From contig JAFMJV010000015.1 in NCBI GenBank assembly GCA_017853275.1, forward strand, positions 1 to 54,229: a DNA stretch of 54,229 bases. The letters are read 5' to 3'. The number at the start of each line of letters is the position of its first letter. Positions within the stretch are counted from its first letter, which is position 1. Position numbers and translations under genes: made by a program. The notes beneath the pieces are model-generated. The model saw only the letters and a list, made by a program, of their open reading frames with translations, was not told the DNA's origin and did not search any database. Below are positions 17,350 through 25,358 of the stretch, in pieces. Origin of the DNA: Chloroflexota bacterium (GTDB lineage: Bacteria; Chloroflexota; Limnocylindria; Limnocylindrales; CSP1-4).

Positions 17350-18143
17350 GCCGACGGGCTCGCCAGCTTGTCGTCCTGGAGCTGGCCGGAGATCAGCCGC
17401 CAGATGTGGTCGGCCATCTCCACGAAGGCCGGGGACCGCTTGATCTCCAGCTCGCGCGGGCGCGGCAGGTCGATCCGGATGTCCTCGAGGATGCGGCCCG
17501 GCCGGGCGCTCATCACAAGCACGCGGTCCGAGAGGTAGATCGCCTCGTCGATCTGGTGGGTGATGAAGAGGACCGTCTTGTTCGCCTCGGACCAGATCCG
17601 GAGGAGCTCGGCCTGCATCAGCTCCCGCGTCTGGGCATCGAGCGCCGCGAAGGGCTCGTCCATGAGCAGGATCTCGGGGTCCACGGTGAGCGCACGCGCG
17701 AGGTTCGCGCGCTGCTGCATGCCGCCCGAGAGCTGGTACGGGTACTTGTTCTCGAAGCCGCGCAGGCCGACCATGTCGATGAGCGGCTGGGCGCGCTTCT
17801 GCGCCTCCTTCTTGGGCACCCCCTGGCAGATGAGCCCGTAGGCCACGTTGCTCAGGACCGTGTACCACGGGAAGAGCGACGAGTCCTGGAAGACCATCGC
17901 GTGATCGCGGCCGTGATCGGGCTGCGCGATCTCGATCGTCCCCTCGGAGCTCGGCAGGAGCCCGTTGACGATCTTCAGGAAGGTGGACTTGCCGCAGCCC
18001 GAGGGACCCACGATGGAGACGAACTCGCCTTCGCGGATATCGATATCGATCCGGTCGATCGCGAGGAGCCGGTCCCCGGACGACTGGTCGATGTAGCTCA
18101 TGCGGACGCCGCGCGCCGAGAGCGCCAGACCCTGTTCGATCAT
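17346..18143 (-). CDS. ABC transporter ATP-binding protein (SsuB/TauB type)
   Basis: 265 residues. Walker A GPSGCGKST at about residue 46, Q-loop MVFQDSSLFPWYTV, signature LSGGMQQR, Walker B LLMDEPFAALD and switch His in FITHQIDEA. This is the nucleotide-binding subunit of an importer for nitrate-, sulfonate- or thiamine-precursor-like substrates. Overlaps both neighbours by 4 bp (ATGA on each side), so all are translationally coupled. Confidence 0.94.
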   Translation of the reverse strand: MIEQGLALSARGVRMSYIDQSSGDRLLAIDRIDIDIREGEFVSIVGPSGCGKSTFLKIVNGLLPSSEGTIEIAQPDHGRDHAMVFQDSSLFPWYTVLSNVAYGLICQGVPKKEAQKRAQPLIDMVGLRGFENKYPYQLSGGMQQRANLARALTVDPEILLMDEPFAALDAQTRELMQAELLRIWSEANKTVLFITHQIDEAIYLSDRVLVMSARPGRILEDIRIDLPRPRELEIKRSPAFVEMADHIWRLISGQLQDDKLASPSA

Positions 18144-18985
18144 CGACGGAAGCCCTCCGGGCGCCACTTCTGGAAGCGCCGCTCGACGGCGCGGACGAGC
18201 TCCACGCCGATGATTCCGGACAACGTGAAGATGAGGACGCCGAAGAGCATCCGATCCCCCTGGCGGGTCTCCGCCGAGCGGCGGATGATGACGCCGAGGC
18301 CCTCCGTGGCGGCGTAGAGCTCGCCGGTCACGACCCCGATGAGCGCCCGCGCCATCCCCAGCCGGAGGCCGGTGACGATGAACGGGACGGTCGCGAGGCC
18401 GACCACGGAGGTGAAGAGGAGACGCCTGCTGGCGCGGAAGCTCGTCGCCACGTCCAGGTACTTGCGATCCACCGTCCGCACGCCCTGCACGGTGGGGATG
18501 ACGATGGCGAAGAAGGCGCCCAGGAAGACGACCGCGATCTTCGACCAGATCCCCAGCCCGAAGGCGATGACGAGGATCGGCAGGAGCGCGACGCGCGGCA
18601 GGGCGTTGAAGAAGTTCAGCCACGGGTCGAGCGCGTAGTTCAGCTTGGGGAACCAGCCCGCGGCGAGCCCGAGCGGGATGCCGAGGACGATCGCCACGAG
18701 GAAGCCGCTGAGGAACTCCGTGAGGCTGATGAAGAAGTCCGACCAGAAGCCGGGGTCCTGGACCTCACGGGCGCCCGCCGCCGCGATCATCGTGGGGCTC
18801 GCGAAGAACTGGACGTTGATCGACCCGGAGCGCGCCAGCGCCTCCCAGAGGATGAGGAAGCCGACGACGCCGATCGCGCCGAGGACGAACCGCTCGCTCT
18901 TCAGGAGCGCCTTCCAGCGCGGCTCCCGGGGGAGCCGGTCCGGAAGGCTGCTCGGCGCCGGGGCCGGCGTCGAAGCTCCGCTCAC
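18140..18985 (-). CDS. ABC transporter permease (nitrate/sulfonate/taurine type)
   Basis: 281 residues, six predicted membrane helices, EAA-loop region VQGVRTVDRKYLDVATSFRA at about residues 175-194. GTG at 18985 overlaps the cupin stop (GTGA). Together with the permease at 16414 it gives two different permeases, suggesting a heterodimeric channel rather than the homodimer usual in SsuC/TauC systems. The binding protein is encoded divergently at 19664. Confidence 0.9.
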   Translation of the reverse strand: MSGASTPAPAPSSLPDRLPREPRWKALLKSERFVLGAIGVVGFLILWEALARSGSINVQFFASPTMIAAAGAREVQDPGFWSDFFISLTEFLSGFLVAIVLGIPLGLAAGWFPKLNYALDPWLNFFNALPRVALLPILVIAFGLGIWSKIAVVFLGAFFAIVIPTVQGVRTVDRKYLDVATSFRASRRLLFTSVVGLATVPFIVTGLRLGMARALIGVVTGELYAATEGLGVIIRRSAETRQGDRMLFGVLIFTLSGIIGVELVRAVERRFQKWRPEGFRR

Positions 18986-19497
18986 TCGTCGAACGGGGTG
19001 TCGGGGTGGCGCTCGATCTGGTGGAGGCCGAGCTGCTTGATCGTGAAGGTGTCCTGGATCGCGAGGTAGCGCGCCGTCTCGGTGTCCGAGTCGTTGAAGT
19101 GCTGGTGCCACGCCCAGAGCGGGATCCCGATCATGTCGCCCTCTTCCCAGTCCACCCGCTCCTCGGGCTCGCCGTCGAAGTGCATGATCGTGTGGCCCTT
19201 CCCCTTGACGATGTAGAGGACGGCCTCGGTCGTATGGCGGTGCTTCACGGACGCCTTGCCCGCGGGGAGCTCGGAGAGATGCGGCTGGAGGCGGATCGCG
19301 CCGGAGAGTCGGTAGAAGCGGGCCTTCGTGCCGCGGTACTCGCGGGCAACGAGCTCGGTCGTCTTGAGGTCCTTGACGATCGTGGCCTCGACCGGCGGGT
19401 GCTTCTTGTTCCAGGTCTCCCGCTGGGTCATCTCGGTGATCGCCGTCCCCGAGAGCGGCTGGTCGTGGCTGGTCGCGAGCGACTTCTCCTGGGACAC
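18982..19497 (-). CDS. Single-domain cupin protein
   Basis: 171 residues with one cupin barrel: SVKHRHTTEAVLYIVKGKG and GIPLWAWHQHFND, the metal-binding His/His/Glu/His set. The WHQHFN string is shared with the bicupins at 4406 and 24303. GTG at 19497 is chosen because an AAGGAG site lies 11-12 bases upstream; an internal ATG near 19432 (MTQRETWN) is the alternative. First gene of the importer operon, so it may act on the imported compound or sense it. Enzymatic role unproven. Confidence 0.8.
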   Translation of the reverse strand: MSQEKSLATSHDQPLSGTAITEMTQRETWNKKHPPVEATIVKDLKTTELVAREYRGTKARFYRLSGAIRLQPHLSELPAGKASVKHRHTTEAVLYIVKGKGHTIMHFDGEPEERVDWEEGDMIGIPLWAWHQHFNDSDTETARYLAIQDTFTIKQLGLHQIERHPDTPFDE

Positions 19498-19572
19498 GGT
19501 CGGCGGATCTCCTTGTGGTGCGGGTCGGACGGGCTCCGGGCCCCCATCCGGAAGGGTTCGAGTGTGCGGCGA

Positions 19573-19607
19573 GAATGTAGACAATGTCAAACCGGGCGTG
19601 TACATTC
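19573..19607. promoter_or_regulatory. Inverted repeat over divergent promoters
   Basis: GAATGTA (19573-19579) and TACATTC (19601-19607) are perfect inverted arms. Read on plus, TAGACA (19578-19583), 17-nt spacer, TACATT (19601-19606) is a good promoter for the binding-protein gene. On minus a TACATT box points at the cupin/permease operon, with a poorer -35 (TACACG). The symmetry may simply be two face-to-face promoters or an operator for one regulator. Confidence 0.6.
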
Positions 19608-19663
19608 CGCCGACACGGGCCGAATCCACGGCCCGCGATGGTTCATACCCCAGGGAGGATGGA

Positions 19664-20719
19664 ATGACGAGGAACGGACGGGCGCGCCTGCTGGCGGCCG
19701 CGGTCACCGCCAGCGTCGCGCTCGCTGCGCTCGCACCGGTCGGCGCGCAGGCGCAGGACGCGTCGGCGGCCCCGATGCCGGAGCTTCCGGCCCCGGAGAA
19801 GACGACCCTCAACATCGGGCTCAGCGTCACCGAGACGAGCCAGTACGCGGCCAAGCTCGCGGAGCAGGCCGGGATCTGGGAGAAGTACGGCATCACCCCC
19901 GTGATCACCGTCTTCGAGGGCGACGGCAAGACGCTCCAGGCGCTCCAGGCCGGCCAGCTGGACATCGGGTTCATCGGCGTCTCGGCGGCGATCAACTCGC
20001 AGGTCACGGACGCCCCGGTCGTCATCCTCTCGACGAACGCGACGAAGATCTCGGACAACATCATGGGCGTGCCGGACGTGAAGACGGCGGACGACCTGCG
20101 CGGCCGGTGCATCGCGGTCTCCACCTTCGGCGGCACCTCGCACGGCGCGGTCATCCTCGGCCTCCAGGCCCTCGGCCTCACCCCGATGGACGTCGTCATC
20201 ACCGAGATCGGTGGCCAGAGCGCCCGGATCGCCGCCCTCGAGGGTGGCTCCTGCCAGGCCGCCCCGGTGGACGTCGCCCTCGAGCAGGAGCTCACCGAGA
20301 AGGGCTTCAACGTCCTCACGAACCTCAAGGAGTCGGGGCTCAGCTGGGGCCGCTCGGGCCTGGGCGTGACCAAGGAGTGGCTCGCCGCGAACCCGAACAC
20401 CGCGCTCACGGCGCTCGCCGCCGTGCTCGAGGCGCAGAACATGATGTGGGTGGACCCGGAGACGGCCGCCGGCTTCTACAACGAGTTCACGGAGCTGAAC
20501 GATCCGGAGCTCGCGGCGAAGCTCGTCGCGGACTTCCAGGACGTCGGCAACCGCACGATGATGTGGACCGAGGACGCGTTCGAGAACCCGAAGGCCGTCC
20601 TCTCGACGGTCAACCCGGACATCCTCGGCGTGGACGTCGCCACGGCCTACGACCGGTCCTGGCTCGAGCAGCTCGCGGCGCTCGGCGTCTACGACGCGCT
20701 CGGCGTCCCGATGGAGTGA
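19664..20719 (+). CDS. ABC transporter substrate-binding protein (NMT1/SsuA-like)
   Basis: 351 residues. A Sec signal peptide is clear (basic MTRNGRAR, hydrophobic Ala/Val/Leu core, cleavage near GAQAQD). There is no lipobox Cys. The mature part begins TTLNIGLSVTETSQYAAKLA and has EGDGKTLQALQAGQLDIGFI, hallmarks of NMT1/THI5-like binding proteins for nitrate, sulfonates, pyrimidine precursors and similar small molecules. ATG at 19664 follows AGGGAGGA. It has its own promoter and terminator and is divergent from the permease/ATPase operon, the expected partner. How it stays at the cell surface without a lipid anchor is unclear. Confidence 0.92.
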   Translation: MTRNGRARLLAAAVTASVALAALAPVGAQAQDASAAPMPELPAPEKTTLNIGLSVTETSQYAAKLAEQAGIWEKYGITPVITVFEGDGKTLQALQAGQLDIGFIGVSAAINSQVTDAPVVILSTNATKISDNIMGVPDVKTADDLRGRCIAVSTFGGTSHGAVILGLQALGLTPMDVVITEIGGQSARIAALEGGSCQAAPVDVALEQELTEKGFNVLTNLKESGLSWGRSGLGVTKEWLAANPNTALTALAAVLEAQNMMWVDPETAAGFYNEFTELNDPELAAKLVADFQDVGNRTMMWTEDAFENPKAVLSTVNPDILGVDVATAYDRSWLEQLAALGVYDALGVPME

Positions 20720-20796
20720 CGCGCACCCGCGCGACACGCTAGAGGGCCCGCTCGCCGTCCGGTCTCCCGGCCGGCGAGCGACACCCGATCGGAGAG

Positions 20797-20820
20797 ACGG
20801 CCGCCCGCAAGGGCGGCCGT
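20797..20820 (+). terminator. Intrinsic terminator after the substrate-binding protein gene
   Basis: Perfect 10-bp stem ACGGCCGCCC, GCAA tetraloop, GGGCGGCCGT, followed by TCCCCTTTCC. A second hairpin (CGCTCGCCG at 20749-20757 with CGGCGAGCG at 20772-20780) lies just upstream. Confidence 0.8.
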
Positions 20821-20832
20821 TCCCCTTTCCTG

Positions 20833-20861
20833 CATACAATCCCCCGGGGTTTGGGTACAAT
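20833..20861 (+). promoter_or_regulatory. Promoter of the seven-gene catabolic operon
   Basis: -35-like CATACA, 17-nt spacer, -10 TACAAT. TACAATCCCC occurs twice, starting at 20835 and 20856 (21 bp apart), so the upstream copy overlaps the -35. It could be a regulator half-site or a by-product of the promoter. Predicted leader about 28 nt to the ATG at 20896. Confidence 0.5.
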
Positions 20862-20895
20862 CCCCGGGTCGGTTCCACAGCCCGAGGGAGGGGTC

Positions 20896-21855
20896 ATGCC
20901 CATCGAGGAGGTCCGCTTCTACAGCGGCGGGTCCCGGGTCGCCGGGACGCTGAAGCTGCCGGAGCACGGCACGGGCCCGTGGCCCGCCGTCGTGCAGGGG
21001 CCCGGCTGGCTCGGCCTCCGCGGGGCGAAGCTCTATCACCCCTACCACGAGGCGATGCTCGCGGCCGGGATCGCGGTCCTCGTCTTCGACTACCGCGGCT
21101 TCGGGGATTCCGAGGGCGACGCGAGCTACCTCGACCCGATGAGCCAGGTCGCGGACTGGTCCGCGGCCCTCACCTACCTCGAGACGCGCCCCGAGATCGA
21201 CCCGCGCCGGATCGGCGCCTTCGGGTCCGGCGGCACGGGCGGCGGGAACGCGATCTACGCGGCCGGCCTGGACGAGCGCTTCCGCGCCGTCATCTCCCAG
21301 GTCCCGGTCGCGGACGGACGCGACTGGCTCCACCGGATGCGCCGCGAGCACGAGTGGCTGGAGTTCCTCGCGGAGATCGAGGCGGACCGCCGGGCGCGGG
21401 TGACCACCGGCGAGGCGAAGCTCGTCCCGCCGCGCGAGGGGATCATGGTCCCCACGCCGGAGCGGAAGACGACGACCGTGAAGAGCGACGTGGACGATCG
21501 GGTCCCCAAGCTCGTCCAGCTCGCGAGCGCGGAGGCGATCTTCCGCTACCGCCCGATCGACGTCATCGACCGGATCGCCCCGCGCGCGGTGATGATCATC
21601 GCGGTCGAGAAGGACGCCACGACCCCCGAGGACCACAGCTACGCGATGTACGACCGCGCGGGCGCGCCCAAGCGGCTCGTGATCCAGACGGGGACGACCC
21701 ACTACGCCGCCTACGCGCAGTACCAGTCGATCGTCAACCCGCGGATCGTGGAGTGGCTCACCCGCTACCTCGTGAACGGCGAGGTGATCGTCCACGAGGA
21801 CGCGGCGGATACCGGGATCACCTATCTCACCCGGAGCACGGAGGGGGCGGCATGA
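20896..21855 (+). CDS. Alpha/beta hydrolase (dienelactone hydrolase/acetyl xylan esterase-like)
   Basis: 319 residues. AVVQGPGWLG is the oxyanion region, VFDYRGFGDSEG the usual strand-4 loop, and the later VEKDATTPEDH and TGTTHYAAY are the likely acid and His sites. The elbow reads IGAFGSGGTGGGN where relatives have GxSxGG, so the nucleophile is uncertain: the only Ser is followed by Gly-Gly and preceded by Phe-Gly. ATG at 20896 with GGGAGGG upstream. First gene of the operon and coupled to the cyclic amidohydrolase by ATGA. Function probably hydrolytic, on a ring-opened or ester intermediate (inference). Confidence 0.8.
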   Translation: MPIEEVRFYSGGSRVAGTLKLPEHGTGPWPAVVQGPGWLGLRGAKLYHPYHEAMLAAGIAVLVFDYRGFGDSEGDASYLDPMSQVADWSAALTYLETRPEIDPRRIGAFGSGGTGGGNAIYAAGLDERFRAVISQVPVADGRDWLHRMRREHEWLEFLAEIEADRRARVTTGEAKLVPPREGIMVPTPERKTTTVKSDVDDRVPKLVQLASAEAIFRYRPIDVIDRIAPRAVMIIAVEKDATTPEDHSYAMYDRAGAPKRLVIQTGTTHYAAYAQYQSIVNPRIVEWLTRYLVNGEVIVHEDAADTGITYLTRSTEGAA

Positions 21856-23231
21856 CCGCGCACGACCTGGTCATCACCGGCGGCACGATCGTCACCGACC
21901 GCGACCGCCGCCGGGCGGACCTCGGGATCGCCGGGGGACGGATCGTCACGATCGCGGAACCGGGCAGCGGCCTCACCGGCGCACGCACGATCGACGCCAC
22001 CGGGAAGCACATCCTCCCCGGCGCGATCGACGTCCACTCCCACCACCGGGAGCCGGGCTTCACCCACAAGGAGGACATCGTCACCGCCACATCCGCGTGC
22101 GCGGCGGGTGGCGTCACGACCTCCTTCGCGATGCCCAACGTGGAGCCGCCGCCGAACTCGGCGGAGCGGCTCGCGGCGATGATCGAGCTCTACGAGAAGA
22201 AGGCGATCATCGACTGGAACATCAACCCCGCCGGGACGGTGCCGGAGAACATCCCGGCCCTCGCGGAGATGGGGGTCGCCGCCTTCAAGGTCTTCATGGT
22301 CGTGGATACCGGCCGCTCGTACCCCCACATGCCGGGGATCGGCGTCCACCACCACGGGAAGCTCCTCGAGATCTTCGAGACGATCGCCCCCACCGGCGTC
22401 CCGCTCATGGTCCATCCCCACGACCAGGAGATGATGGATCACATCGAGAAGCGCTGGTGGGACCGCGGCGAGCGCGACTTCCGCGCCTACGCCAAGGCGT
22501 ACGCCGCGTATGACGGGATCATCTGGGATACGGCCGCCGCGCTCCTCCTCCGCCTCCAGAAGGCGACCGGAACGCAGCTCCACCTTCTCCACACCCAGAC
22601 GCAGGGCGTCGTGGAGCTGATCCGCGCCGCCAAGGCGCGGGGCGCGAACGTGTCGGCGGAGATGAACCCCTGGGCGGTCCTCCTCGGCAACGACTGGGCG
22701 AACATCGAGCGGCTCGGCTCGTACGCGCTCTCCTACTGGGTGCCGGAGGAGAACACCGAGCCCCTCTGGGAGGCGCTCCGGGACGGCACGATCGATGTCA
22801 TCTCCACCGATCACGGCCCGCACACGCGCGAGGAGAAGGAGCCCGGCTGGACGGACGGCTGGAAGGCCCACACGGGGACCCCGTCGGCCCAGTTCTACGT
22901 CCCGATGTTCCTCGACGCGGCCCACCAGGGCCGGATCTCGCTCGAGCGGGTCGTGGGCGCCTGCGCCACCGAGCCCGCCCGGATCTTCGGCCTCACCGGC
23001 AAGGGCCGGATCGAGGTCGGGCTGGACGCGGACCTCGCGATCGCGGACCTCGCGAAGGAATGGACGATCACGGACGAGGTCGTCCTCTCGAAGATCGGCT
23101 GGACCCCGTACGCGGGCCGGACGATCACCGGCGCCGTGGAGACGACCCTCGTCCGCGGCGCCGTCGTCTACGAGAACGGCACCGTCACCGGCGCGCAGGG
23201 CTGGGGCCGCCAGGCCCGTCCCACCCGCTGA
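21852..23231 (+). CDS. Cyclic amidohydrolase (dihydroorotase/allantoinase/hydantoinase family)
   Basis: 459 residues, the usual length for hydantoinase or allantoinase. Binuclear metal site: HxH in DVHSHHREPGF (about residue 60), the carboxylatable Lys in AFKVFMV (about residue 147), His in VHPHD, His in LLHTQT and Asp in STDHGPHTREE (about residue 318). N-terminal and C-terminal strands (LVITGGTIVT; DLAIADLAKEW) form the small beta domain. Such enzymes open cyclic amides like hydantoins, allantoin or dihydropyrimidines; which one cannot be told. ATGA overlap with the hydrolase upstream. Paired with the M20 hydrolase at 27562, as ring openers often are with N-carbamoyl amidohydrolases. Confidence 0.92.
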   Translation: MTAHDLVITGGTIVTDRDRRRADLGIAGGRIVTIAEPGSGLTGARTIDATGKHILPGAIDVHSHHREPGFTHKEDIVTATSACAAGGVTTSFAMPNVEPPPNSAERLAAMIELYEKKAIIDWNINPAGTVPENIPALAEMGVAAFKVFMVVDTGRSYPHMPGIGVHHHGKLLEIFETIAPTGVPLMVHPHDQEMMDHIEKRWWDRGERDFRAYAKAYAAYDGIIWDTAAALLLRLQKATGTQLHLLHTQTQGVVELIRAAKARGANVSAEMNPWAVLLGNDWANIERLGSYALSYWVPEENTEPLWEALRDGTIDVISTDHGPHTREEKEPGWTDGWKAHTGTPSAQFYVPMFLDAAHQGRISLERVVGACATEPARIFGLTGKGRIEVGLDADLAIADLAKEWTITDEVVLSKIGWTPYAGRTITGAVETTLVRGAVVYENGTVTGAQGWGRQARPTR

Positions 23232-23278
23232 CCCACCCCCTCCCCTCCCCGCTCACCCCTCACGAAAGGACGACACAG

Positions 23279-24265
23279 ATGGCGACACGCTTCGGGCTCC
23301 TCCTCCCCCACTTCGGCGTGGAGGCGGACCAGGACCTCCTCATCCAGGGCGTCCAGCTGGCCGACCGGCTGGGCTTCGACTCGATCTGGGTCCGCGACCA
23401 CCTCGTCTTCCATCCCCACGGGATGGAGGGGACGGACCGCACCTTCATCGAGCCCTTCATCACGCTCACCTACCTCGCGGGCGTGACGGAGCGGATCGGC
23501 CTCGGCGCGGCCACGATCATCCCCTTCCGCCACCCGATCAACATGGCCTACAGCGTCGCGTCCATGTCCTGGATGACGCGCCGGAAGTTCGACCTCGGCA
23601 TCGGCGCCGGCAACTTCCAGCACGAGTTCGACGTGATCAACCAGAGCGACGTCGACCGGCCGGCGATGATGAAGGAGCAGACCCTCATCGCCCGCGAGCT
23701 GTGGACCGGGAAGTCGGTCAAGTGGGAGAGCGATCTCTACAAGTTCGACGACGTGGACCTGAAGCCGCAGCCGCTCTTCCCGGTCCCGGTCTGGTGGGGC
23801 GGCGCGACCCCCGCCTCGGCGCGCCTCGCCGTCGACTTCTGCGAGGGCTGGCTCCCCGGCCGGATCACCTTCCCCACCTACGAGGTCCGGGTGAAGAAGA
23901 TCGCCGAGATGTGCGCCGAGCAGGGCAAGCCGCGCGTCATGGCGGGCGCCGTCCCGGTCACGAGCATCGACGACAGCTTCGCCGCTGCGACCGCCCGGAT
24001 GAACGTCCCCGGCCTCATCAACAACGCGAACAAGCAGAAGTTCTGGCTCAAGCCCGAGGGCGGCGAGTTCACGAAGATCGAGGAGCTCGACGGCTCGATC
24101 CTCGCCGGCAGCCCGGACGACATCGTGCGTGGCGTCCAGCGCTACCAGGAGATCGGCTGCGACCTCCTGATCTTCGACTTCCGGATGCGCTTCCCCGACT
24201 GGCTCCAGCAGATCCAGACCCTCGCGGACGAGGTCATCCCCAAGGTCGGCGGCTTCCAGCGCTGA
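23279..24265 (+). CDS. LLM-class flavin-dependent oxidoreductase
   Basis: 328 residues of the bacterial luciferase-like barrel: MATRFGLLLPHFGVEA, DSIWVRDHLVF, ERIGLGAATIIPFRHP, and DLGIGAGNFQHEF, the usual flavin-phosphate and barrel strands. Family members use FMN or F420 and act as monooxygenases or dehydrogenases. Some, such as RutA, cleave uracil rings, which fits an operon with a cyclic amidohydrolase, but the sequence does not prove it. ATG at 23279 is preceded by GAAAGGA. Spaced 47 bp behind the amidohydrolase gene. Confidence 0.9.
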   Translation: MATRFGLLLPHFGVEADQDLLIQGVQLADRLGFDSIWVRDHLVFHPHGMEGTDRTFIEPFITLTYLAGVTERIGLGAATIIPFRHPINMAYSVASMSWMTRRKFDLGIGAGNFQHEFDVINQSDVDRPAMMKEQTLIARELWTGKSVKWESDLYKFDDVDLKPQPLFPVPVWWGGATPASARLAVDFCEGWLPGRITFPTYEVRVKKIAEMCAEQGKPRVMAGAVPVTSIDDSFAAATARMNVPGLINNANKQKFWLKPEGGEFTKIEELDGSILAGSPDDIVRGVQRYQEIGCDLLIFDFRMRFPDWLQQIQTLADEVIPKVGGFQR

Positions 24266-24302
24266 CCCCAGCCCCGACCAGCCACCGGACCGGAGGCCAC
24301 GG

Positions 24303-25355
24303 ATGAAGACGACGACCTCGACGCAGGTCACCCACTACGAGGTCCAGAAGAAGCGTCGCGAGACGCTCCTCGAGGAGTGGCGCGGGTACCACAAGACGAT
24401 CCTCAAGCGGAAGGACGTCGTGATGCACGACGATCCGAACCGCCGCACCCGGCGCGGTGTCTACGCGGGCTGGGACGGGGACCGCCCCACGAAGAACCTG
24501 GACGCCACGATCCACGAGCTCCCCGCGGGGCTCGAGACGACGACGATCCATCGCCACAGCTGGGACGCGATCATGTTCATCGAGTCCGGCTCCGGCTGGA
24601 CCGAGATCGATGGCGTGCGCATCGACTGGAAGCCGTGGGACACGGTCCACCTCCCCTCCTGGGCGTGGCACCGGCACGGGAACACGAACCCGGACAAGCC
24701 GGCCGTCTTCCACACCTGGAGCGTCCAGCCGATGCTCGAGCAGTTCGGCGTCGCGCTCCTCGAGGAGGGCGGGGACACCCCCGTCGCCCAGCTCCCGCCG
24801 CGACCGAAGCAGGTGACCGCGCTCCCCGGCGAGGACCCCTATGCGCGCCGGACCCAGCGGCTCGCCCGCCAGGCGGCCGGCGAGGAATCGGCCCGGCTGA
24901 TCACCCGCTTCGAGGACGTCCGCGGCCTCGTGACGAAGCGCGGCGCCCGCAGCCTCTTCATGGTGGACAAGAGCATCGGCTTCCACACCGCGGGTCTCTC
25001 CGCGGTGATGCACGAGCTCGCGCCCGGCAAGTACCAGTCGCGCCACCGCCATGGCGGGGAAGCGTGGCTCTACGTGATCTCCGGGACCGGCTACAGCATG
25101 ATCGACGACGTGCGCCACGACTGGGAGGCGGGCGACCTGATCGTCGTCGACCACTGGGCCTGGCACCAGCACTTCAACGGCAGCGCGGAGAAGACGGCCC
25201 GGCTCGTCCGGATCCACAACTTCGACGCCCTCTACGACATGATCCGGATCCTCATGGATCCGCTCAACCTCTTCGAGGAGCCGCCCGTCCTCGACGCGCC
25301 CGATCTCTCGGACGTCGTCTGGCCGGATCACCTCGACGGGCGCCCGGAGGGCTAG
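24303..25355 (+). CDS. Bicupin protein (gentisate dioxygenase-like fold)
   Basis: 350 residues with two cupin barrels, each with complete ligands: TTIHRHSWDAIMFIESGSG and SWAWHRHGN in the first (about residues 75-140), and QSRHRHGGEAWLYVISGTG and WAWHQHFNG in the second (about residues 240-305). The N-terminal 45 residues are basic and helical (EVQKKRRETLLEEW). More intact than the bicupins at 4406 and 5428. ATG at 24303. Only 3 bp separate it from the AAA+ gene, suggesting the ATPase may act on it (inference). Confidence 0.85.
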   Translation: MKTTTSTQVTHYEVQKKRRETLLEEWRGYHKTILKRKDVVMHDDPNRRTRRGVYAGWDGDRPTKNLDATIHELPAGLETTTIHRHSWDAIMFIESGSGWTEIDGVRIDWKPWDTVHLPSWAWHRHGNTNPDKPAVFHTWSVQPMLEQFGVALLEEGGDTPVAQLPPRPKQVTALPGEDPYARRTQRLARQAAGEESARLITRFEDVRGLVTKRGARSLFMVDKSIGFHTAGLSAVMHELAPGKYQSRHRHGGEAWLYVISGTGYSMIDDVRHDWEAGDLIVVDHWAWHQHFNGSAEKTARLVRIHNFDALYDMIRILMDPLNLFEEPPVLDAPDLSDVVWPDHLDGRPEG

Positions 25356-25358
25356 CCC

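Noticed and set aside
20835-20861. TACAAT repeats as pure operator sites
   Set aside because: The repeats fall at -35 and -10 positions with 17-nt spacing, as in three other promoters, so the promoter explanation is simpler.
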